NCBI RefSeq assembly: GCF_003270085.1
Contig: NZ_QFDQ01000099.1
Location: 1-36,644, forward strand
DNA length: 36,644 nt
Direction of reading: 5' to 3'
Origin: Streptomyces triticisoli
GTDB lineage: Bacteria > Actinomycetota > Actinomycetes > Streptomycetales > Streptomycetaceae
A program made the position numbers and the translations under genes. Of the stretch, positions 31,750-36,644 are shown piece after piece (positions within the stretch are counted from its first letter, which is position 1; every line of letters begins with the position of its first letter). The notes under the pieces are model-generated. The model was given only the letters and a program-made list of their open reading frames with translations. It was not told the origin of the DNA and did not search any database.

Positions 31750-33261
31750 TCAGCCTCCTGACAGAACCCTGACCAGGTCCTCCGCGGTGCGGCAGCGGTC
31801 CAGGAGCTCCTTGACGTGATTACGCGTTCCGCGAAGCGGTTCCAGGGTTGGGACGCGCTGGAGCGAGTCCCGGCCCGGCAGGTCGAAGATGACCGAGTCC
31901 CAGGAGGCCGCGGCGACGTCGTCGGCGTACTGCTCCAGGCAGCGTCCGCGGAAGTACGCACGCGTGTCCTCCGGCGGCTTCGTACGAGCCCGGTCGACCT
32001 CGGCCTCGTCCAGGAGCCGCTTCATGCGGCCCCGGGCCACCAGGCGGTTGTACAGGCCCTTCTCGGGGCGTACGTCCGCGTACTGGAGGTCGACGAGGTG
32101 GAGCCGGGCGGAGTCCCAGTCGAGGCCGTCACGGCGCCGGTAACCCTCCATGAGCTCCCGCTTGGCGATCCAGTCCAGCTCGCCGGCCAGGCTCATGGGA
32201 TCGTTCTCCAGGCGGTTGAGGGTGTCCTCCCAACGGGTCAGGACGTCCTTGGTCTGGTCGTCGGTGTCCGCCCCGAAACGCTCCTCGACGTACTTGCGCG
32301 ACAGCTCGTAGTACTCCATCTGGAGCTGTACGGCGGTGAGTGTCCGGCCGCTGCGGAGCGTGATCAGGCGCTTGAGCGACGGGTCGTGCGAGATCTGGTG
32401 GAGTGTGCGGACGGGCTGGTCGACAGCCAGGTCGACGGCGATGAAGCCGTCTTCGATCATGGACAGGACCAGGGCGGTCGTGCCCAGTTTCAGGTACGTC
32501 GAGATCTCGGAGAGGTTGGCGTCGCCGATGATCACGTGCAGGCGGCGGTATTTCTCCGCGTCGGCGTGCGGTTCGTCGCGTGTGTTGATGATCGGCCGTT
32601 TGAGTGTGGTCTCCAGGCCGACCTCGACCTCGAAGTAGTCCGCGCGCTGGCTGATCTGGAAGCCGTGTTCGTGGCCGTCCTGGCCGATGCCGACGCGGCC
32701 TGCCCCGGCGACGACCTGGCGGGAGACGAAGAAGGGCGTGAGGTGGCGCACGATGTCGGAGAAGGCGGTTTCCCGCTTCATCAGGTAGTTCTCGTGCGTG
32801 CCGTAGCTGGCGCCCTTGTTGTCCGTGTTGTTCTTGTAGAGGTGGATCGGCTGGGCGCCGGGCAGCTGGGCGGCCCGTTCGGCGGCTTCGGCCATGATCC
32901 TCTCGCCGGCCTTGTCCCACAGGACGGCGTCGCGCGGGTTGGTGACCTCGGGCGCGCTGTACTCGGGGTGGGCGTGGTCGACGTAGAGCCGTGCGCCGTT
33001 GGTCAGGATGACGTTGGCCAGGCCGATGTCCTCGTCGGTGAGCTGGCTGGCGTCGGCGGCCTCTCGGGCGAGGTCGAAGCCACGGGCGTCCCGCAGTGGA
33101 TTCTCCTCCTCGAAGTCCCAGCGGGCCCGGCGGGCCCGGTGCATCGCCGCCGCGTAGGCGTTGACGATCTGGGACGAGGTGAGCATGGCATTGGCGTTGG
33201 GGTGGCCGGGGACGGAGATTCCGTATTCCGTCTCGATGCCCATTACTCGCCGTACGGTCAT
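31750..33261 (-). CDS. dop: Depupylase/deamidase Dop
   Basis: A 503-residue relative of PafA. The N-terminal motif GIETEYG is the metal-ATP site, and [15 protein letters not shown] contains Asp95, the catalytic Asp of the family. The Dop-specific insertion between about residues 40 and 80 ([20 protein letters not shown]) is present and separates it from PafA. Dop removes Pup from substrates and, where Pup ends in Gln, deamidates it; that second job should not be needed here. ATG 33261 follows AAGGAGG at ideal spacing. A minus-strand TAGGCT at 33381-33376 may be its -10; a terminator separates it from arc, so it is probably transcribed on its own. Confidence 0.96.
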   Translation of the reverse strand: MTVRRVMGIETEYGISVPGHPNANAMLTSSQIVNAYAAAMHRARRARWDFEEENPLRDARGFDLAREAADASQLTDEDIGLANVILTNGARLYVDHAHPEYSAPEVTNPRDAVLWDKAGERIMAEAAERAAQLPGAQPIHLYKNNTDNKGASYGTHENYLMKRETAFSDIVRHLTPFFVSRQVVAGAGRVGIGQDGHEHGFQISQRADYFEVEVGLETTLKRPIINTRDEPHADAEKYRRLHVIIGDANLSEISTYLKLGTTALVLSMIEDGFIAVDLAVDQPVRTLHQISHDPSLKRLITLRSGRTLTAVQLQMEYYELSRKYVEERFGADTDDQTKDVLTRWEDTLNRLENDPMSLAGELDWIAKRELMEGYRRRDGLDWDSARLHLVDLQYADVRPEKGLYNRLVARGRMKRLLDEAEVDRARTKPPEDTRAYFRGRCLEQYADDVAAASWDSVIFDLPGRDSLQRVPTLEPLRGTRNHVKELLDRCRTAEDLVRVLSGG

Positions 33262-33442
33262 GCGGCCCTCCTTGCCCGGCGGCGCCCTCGGTCGTGGGCG
33301 GCGCTCAAGTACCGCTGATGCTCGGGTGCCTGTGCGGTGCCCGTCCCCGCGCTGCGCGACCCGGCGGTAGGAAAGAGCCTAGAACGCCTTTGCGCTGGTG
33401 GGGAGATCATTTGTGTCATTGCCTGCCCCATGCGGTGGCCTG

Positions 33443-33498
33443 GAAAACAGTCGGCTGCGGGTACCCCGTGGAGGGCACCCGCAGCCGCCCTGTTTTTT
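33443..33498. terminator. Bidirectional intrinsic terminator after arc
   Basis: CGGCTGCGGGT (33452-33462) pairs with ACCCGCAGCCG (33477-33487). On the minus strand the stem is followed by TGTTTTCC; on the plus strand it is followed by a run of six Ts. It begins 10 nt past the arc stop and is one of the few T-tract terminators here. Confidence 0.85.
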
Positions 33499-35263
33499 AC
33501 AGGTACTGACCGGTGTTCGCCACCGTGTCGATGGAGCGTCCGGTGTCCGCGCCCTGCTTTCCGGTGATGAGGGTGCGGATGTAGACGATCCGCTCGCCCT
33601 TCTTTCCGGAGATCCGGGCCCAGTCGTCGGGGTTGGTGGTGTTGGGCAGGTCCTCGTTCTCCTTGAACTCGTCCACGCACGCCTGGAGCAGGTGGGAGAC
33701 GCGCAGGCCCTTCTGGTTCTTCTCGAGGAAGTCCTTGATCGCCATCTTCTTGGCGCGGCCCACGATGTTCTCGATCATGGCGCCGGAGTTGAAGTCCTTG
33801 AAGTAGAGGACTTCCTTGTCGCCGTTGGCGTAGGTGACCTCCAGGAAGCGGTTCTCCTCGGTTTCGGCGTACATGTGTTCCACCGCGGTCTGGATCATCG
33901 CCTGGACCGTGGAGTCCTTGGCGCCGCCGTGTTCCGCGAGGTCCTCCGCGTGCAGCGGGAGACGCTCGGTGAGGTACTTGCCGAAGATGTCCTGGGCCGC
34001 TTCGGCGTCCGGACGCTCGATCTTGATCTTCACATCGAGGCGGCCGGGCCGCAGGATGGCCGGGTCGATCATGTCCTCGCGGTTGGAGGCGCCGATCACG
34101 ACCACGTTCTGCAGGCCTTCCACGCCGTCGATCTCGGCGAGCAGCTGCGGGACGATGGTGTTCTCCACGTCCGAGCTGACGCCGGAGCCGCGGGTGCGGA
34201 AGAGGGACTCCATCTCGTCGAAGAAGACGATGACGGGGGTGCCCTCGCCGGCCTTCTCCCGGGCACGCTGGAAGACGAGGCGGATCTGCCGCTCGGTCTC
34301 GCCGACGTACTTGTTCAGCAGCTCGGGGCCCTTGATGTTGAGGAAGAAGCTCTTGCCGGCGGCCTGGCCGGTCACCTCGGCGACCTTCTTGGCGAGCGAG
34401 TTGGCGACGGCCTTGGCGATGAGCGTCTTGCCGCATCCGGGGGGTCCGTAGAGCAGGACGCCCTTGGGCGGGCGCAGCTCGTGCTCCCTGAACAGGTCCG
34501 GGTAGAGGTACGGCAGCTCCACGGCGTCGCGGATGGCCTCGATCTGGTTGCCGAGGCCGCCGATCTGCTCGTAGCCGATGTCGGGCACCTCTTCGAGGAC
34601 GAGTTCCTCGACCTCGCTCTTGGGCACGACCTCGTAGACGTAGCCGGACCTGGGCTCGAGCAGGAGGGCGTCGCCGGGGCGGATGACGACGTCCAGCAGC
34701 GGCTCGGCGAGCCGTACCACCCGTTCCTCGTCGGTGTGCCCGAGTACCAGGGCGCGCTCGCCGTCCTCGAGGATCTCCTTGAGTGTGACGATGTCGCCGA
34801 CGCGCTCGAATTCCATGGCTTCCACCACGTTGAGCGCCTCGTTCAGCATCACTTCCTGGCCGCGCCGGAGCTCCTCGAGCTCGACGCTGGGGCTGACGTT
34901 CACCCTCAGCTTGCGGCCGCCGGTGAAGATGTCGGCGGTGCCGTCCTCGTTCGCCTGCAGGAAGACTCCGAAGCCGGCCGGCGGCTGGGCGAGCCGGTCG
35001 ACCTCTTCCTTGAGGGCCACGATCTGGTCGCGGGCCTCGCGGAGCGTGTTCGCCAGCCGTTCGTTCTGGGCGGACACGCCGGCCAGGTTGGTCTGCAGCT
35101 CGACGATCCGCTCTTCGAGAATCCTCGTGTGTCGCGGAGAGTCGGCGAGCTTGCGTCGCAGGACGGCGATCTCCTGCTCAAGGTAGGCGATCTGCCCGGC
35201 CGGGTCCTCGGACCCGCGTCCCGGGCGGATGCCGCGGTTCATGTCGTCGTCGTGGGCTGCCAC
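33497..35263 (-). CDS. arc: Proteasome-activating AAA ATPase Arc (Mpa)
   Basis: A 588-residue hexameric unfoldase. The N-terminal coiled coil (about 18-80; [18 protein letters not shown]) binds Pup. Two OB folds (about 90-235) form the entry ring. The AAA domain has Walker A GPPGCGKT, Walker B IVFFDEME and the arginine-finger region RPGRLD. The C-terminal tail GQYL docks into the PrcA ring and opens the gate. GTG 35263 follows AGGAGG 8 nt upstream; the in-frame ATG at 35281 adds six residues inside the ribosome site. It is transcribed alone between its own promoter and the terminator, divergently from the ferredoxin gene. Confidence 0.96.
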   Translation of the reverse strand: MAAHDDDMNRGIRPGRGSEDPAGQIAYLEQEIAVLRRKLADSPRHTRILEERIVELQTNLAGVSAQNERLANTLREARDQIVALKEEVDRLAQPPAGFGVFLQANEDGTADIFTGGRKLRVNVSPSVELEELRRGQEVMLNEALNVVEAMEFERVGDIVTLKEILEDGERALVLGHTDEERVVRLAEPLLDVVIRPGDALLLEPRSGYVYEVVPKSEVEELVLEEVPDIGYEQIGGLGNQIEAIRDAVELPYLYPDLFREHELRPPKGVLLYGPPGCGKTLIAKAVANSLAKKVAEVTGQAAGKSFFLNIKGPELLNKYVGETERQIRLVFQRAREKAGEGTPVIVFFDEMESLFRTRGSGVSSDVENTIVPQLLAEIDGVEGLQNVVVIGASNREDMIDPAILRPGRLDVKIKIERPDAEAAQDIFGKYLTERLPLHAEDLAEHGGAKDSTVQAMIQTAVEHMYAETEENRFLEVTYANGDKEVLYFKDFNSGAMIENIVGRAKKMAIKDFLEKNQKGLRVSHLLQACVDEFKENEDLPNTTNPDDWARISGKKGERIVYIRTLITGKQGADTGRSIDTVANTGQYL

Positions 35264-35301
35264 GGTCCTCACCTCCTCCAAGGGGAGCTGGACGCTTCCA
35301 G

Positions 35302-35329
35302 ACCCTACCTGGGTGGGTGTCGATTGAAA
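35302..35329 (-). promoter_or_regulatory. Candidate arc promoter
   Basis: Minus-strand -35 TTTCAA (35329-35324), a 16-bp spacer, and -10 TAGGGT (35307-35302), about 32 nt of leader before the GTG. The -10 and first transcribed bases (TAGGGTCTGG) are identical to those at pup. Confidence 0.5.
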
Positions 35330-35506
35330 CCCCTAGATCACAAAGACTGTCGGGGTGTGTCCGATCTTCACCCTTGCGCTCTCCCTCACGCCAGGGGAAT
35401 ACCCACCGAACACGATGGGAAAGCCGCCGGAGGTAGGGTCGAGTTGTTCAACACCCTTCGGAGCTGGCTGGATTCCCGTACGGCTCGACGTGATACGGCA
35501 GGAGAG

Positions 35507-35812
35507 ATGGGCGTGCAGCAGCGGACCTCGGACGGTGGCGAGGCACTGGAGGTCTGGATCGACCAGGATTTGTGCACCGGTGACGGCATCTGCGCGCAGT
35601 ACGCGCCGGAGGTGTTCGAGCTGGATATCGACGGTCTGGCGTACGTGAAGGGCGCGGACGACGAGCTTCTGCAGGACAGCGGGGCGACAACGCCCGTGCC
35701 GCTGCAGCTTCTCGCGGATGTGGTCGATTCGGCGAAGGAATGCCCGGGCGAGTGCATCCACGTGCGTCGCGTTTCGGACAAGGTCGAAGTGTACGGACCT
35801 GACGCGGAGTGA
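35507..35812 (+). CDS. Small ferredoxin ([3Fe-4S]/[4Fe-4S] type)
   Basis: A 101-residue ferredoxin. The cluster motif CTGDGIC (C-x2-D-x2-C) with a later CPGEC is typical of single-cluster [3Fe-4S] ferredoxins that serve P450s in actinomycetes; the Asp in place of the second Cys favours a 3Fe-4S cluster. It is an electron carrier in the cytoplasm. ATG 35507 is close to an AGGAG sequence; GTG 35513 has better spacing and would drop two residues. It is divergent from arc, with a 243-bp region between. The P450 of the conservon is over 20 kb away, so a partnership cannot be claimed. Confidence 0.88.
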   Translation: MGVQQRTSDGGEALEVWIDQDLCTGDGICAQYAPEVFELDIDGLAYVKGADDELLQDSGATTPVPLQLLADVVDSAKECPGECIHVRRVSDKVEVYGPDAE

Positions 35813-35869
35813 CCGCTTCCGTGCGATCCGTGATCACTGTCTGTTTTCTCACAGGTTCGGGGCGTGCGG

Positions 35870-36448
35870 TCAGATACCGCGCGTCCCGGCGGGCGTGGAG
35901 CGGACGAACGCGCCGTTCTTCCACTGCCACTTCACGCTGTCCTTGAGGTCGGGGCAGCAATTGGGCACGTCGGGCGAGGAGTAGCCGAGCAGGGTGGCGG
36001 TGACGGCTCCTTCGCGGATGGCGAAGTCCGTGACCGTGTACCGGTCCTTGGTGTCGACGAGGGTGGCGACGACGCGGGGCGCGGCGTCGCCGGCGGCCCG
36101 GGTGAGGACGTAGACGGCGTCGGGCGGGGTGCCCATGGAGGCGTCGCAGTGCACGACGGCGGCGGTCTCCGGCCTGCCGTCTCCGTCGAGGTCTCCGGAT
36201 GCCTGCTTCGCCACCACGGCCTTCACGGGTCCGCAGTCGAGCGGGAACGTCACGCCGGTGGTGCCTGGGGCGGCCACGGGGGCGGGCTTCACGTGGGTGC
36301 TGGTGCCGACGGTCTGGGCGGCGGTGGCGGAGCCGGGTTGTACGACCGAGGAGAGGGCCACCACCGCGGCGACCGCGGTGGCGGTGGCCAGCCAGTGGAT
36401 GGGGCGGGTGTGGGTGTGGGCCAGTTCCGGAACGGCGGGTTGCTGCAC
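35870..36448 (-). CDS. Secreted protein with FG-GAP/VCBS-like motif
   Basis: A 192-residue exported protein. The N-terminus has one hydrophobic helix (about 18-36) followed by a possible signal-peptidase site near ATAAQ (residues 41-45). The mature part has a calcium-loop-like motif DLDGDGRPETAAVVHCD of the FG-GAP type, then a beta-rich region with four Cys that could form disulfides (LDCGP, VVHCD, NCCPD). Function is unknown. GTG 36448 is chosen because AGGAGA lies 9 nt upstream; the longer frame to 36502 adds a Pro-rich leader without a ribosome site. It converges with the ferredoxin gene, with 57 bp between. Confidence 0.78.
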   Translation of the reverse strand: MQQPAVPELAHTHTRPIHWLATATAVAAVVALSSVVQPGSATAAQTVGTSTHVKPAPVAAPGTTGVTFPLDCGPVKAVVAKQASGDLDGDGRPETAAVVHCDASMGTPPDAVYVLTRAAGDAAPRVVATLVDTKDRYTVTDFAIREGAVTATLLGYSSPDVPNCCPDLKDSVKWQWKNGAFVRSTPAGTRGI

Positions 36449-36563
36449 TAGGAGCGTCTCCTGTGAGGGCTGTGCCGGTGGGGGTGGCCAGCATCGTGCC
36501 ACACGTCACAGTGCGGGGGAACGGCGGGGTGGGTACTCGTGCGGGCTTTGCGCGGCGGGTGCC

Positions 36564-36586
36564 GCGGTGCTGCGGTGCTGCGGTGC
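36564..36586. repeat. Octamer tandem repeat
   Basis: GCGGTGCT is repeated in tandem, two full copies plus seven bases, in the gap upstream of the secreted protein gene. No gene is visible in 36503-36644. Confidence 0.6.
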
Positions 36587-36606
36587 CGGGTCAACGCGAG
36601 GGCGCC

Positions 36607-36644
36607 GTGGCCGAGTTCCCGGTCGTCGTCGGGAACTCGGCCAC
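36607..36644. terminator. Hairpin at the right window edge
   Basis: GTGGCCGAGTTCCCG (36607-36621) pairs perfectly with CGGGAACTCGGCCAC (36630-36644) around 8 nt. It probably ends a gene beyond the edge. Confidence 0.65.

Noticed and set aside
35320..35341. PafBC-like box on the plus strand (TGTCG-N11-TAGATC) ahead of the ferredoxin
   Set aside because: The last -10 base is wrong, and it lies about 165 bp before the gene inside the arc promoter region.
36564..36586. Octamer repeats as a CRISPR or origin element
   Set aside because: Fewer than three full units, no spacers, no associated genes; best seen as simple GC-rich slippage.

Overview
The window is a chromosome segment of a Streptomyces or very close relative. 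It is strongly GC-rich with near-saturated third codon positions. It carries actinobacterial markers: a complete Pup-proteasome system, a conservon (cvn) operon, paired WYL regulators PafB/PafC, a HelY-type helicase, and leaderless genes placed 6-7 nt after TAnnnT -10 boxes. Gene order from the 5'-3' exonuclease through helY, tatC, tatA, pafC, pafB, pafA to prcA, prcB, pup, dop and arc follows the mycobacterial Rv2090-Rv2115c block, with Streptomyces insertions. I saw no rRNA, tRNA, CRISPR array, insertion sequence or phage gene.

Layout. 1-635: 5' part of a minus-strand gene leaving the left edge, Pro/Gly/Ala-rich with an in-frame 52-residue repeat. 914-2894: a PLP fold-III enzyme and a class I glutamine-amidotransferase-like hydrolase. 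2949-5297: a LysR regulator with a perfect palindromic operator, a leaderless-secretion BtuF-like protein, and its coupled XRE-cupin regulator. 5590-8524: a glycine-betaine type ABC transporter (permease fused to binding protein, plus ATPase). 8735-10553: a 5'-3' exonuclease, and a siderophore reductase under an iron box. 10663-16191: an RluA-type pseudouridine synthase converging on a five-gene conservon whose P450 lacks the EXXR motif. 16584-19388: helY. 19536-23592: tatC, tatA, a small membrane protein, a zinc-ribbon protein, pafC, pafB. 23732-25232: two FKBP-type prolyl isomerases. 25375-29187: pafA, an MFS transporter and a divergent LacI regulator. 28941-35263: prcA, prcB, an endonuclease-VII-like protein, pup, dop and arc. 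35507-36448: a divergent ferredoxin and a secreted protein.

How the genes fit together. Arc unfolds Pup-tagged proteins and feeds them through its C-terminal GQYL tail into the PrcBA core. PafA attaches Pup, and Dop removes it. Pup already ends in Glu, so Dop deamidation should not be needed. PafB and PafC activate DNA-damage genes in mycobacteria. Two repair genes here, helY and the exonuclease, have promoters that match the mycobacterial PafBC (RecA-NDp) motif layout, and the pup promoter matches its core. This suggests that one locus holds the damage regulator, its repair targets and the proteasome.

Most striking points: (i) prcA has a one-base insertion in a duplicated 3' segment that destroys its stop and sends the frame through the terminator into antisense of the LacI gene; (ii) the endonuclease-VII-like protein between pup and prcB has Asp where T4 endonuclease VII has its catalytic Asn62; (iii) PafBC-type boxes; (iv) two stop codons that double as the first three bases of the next gene's leaderless -10 box.
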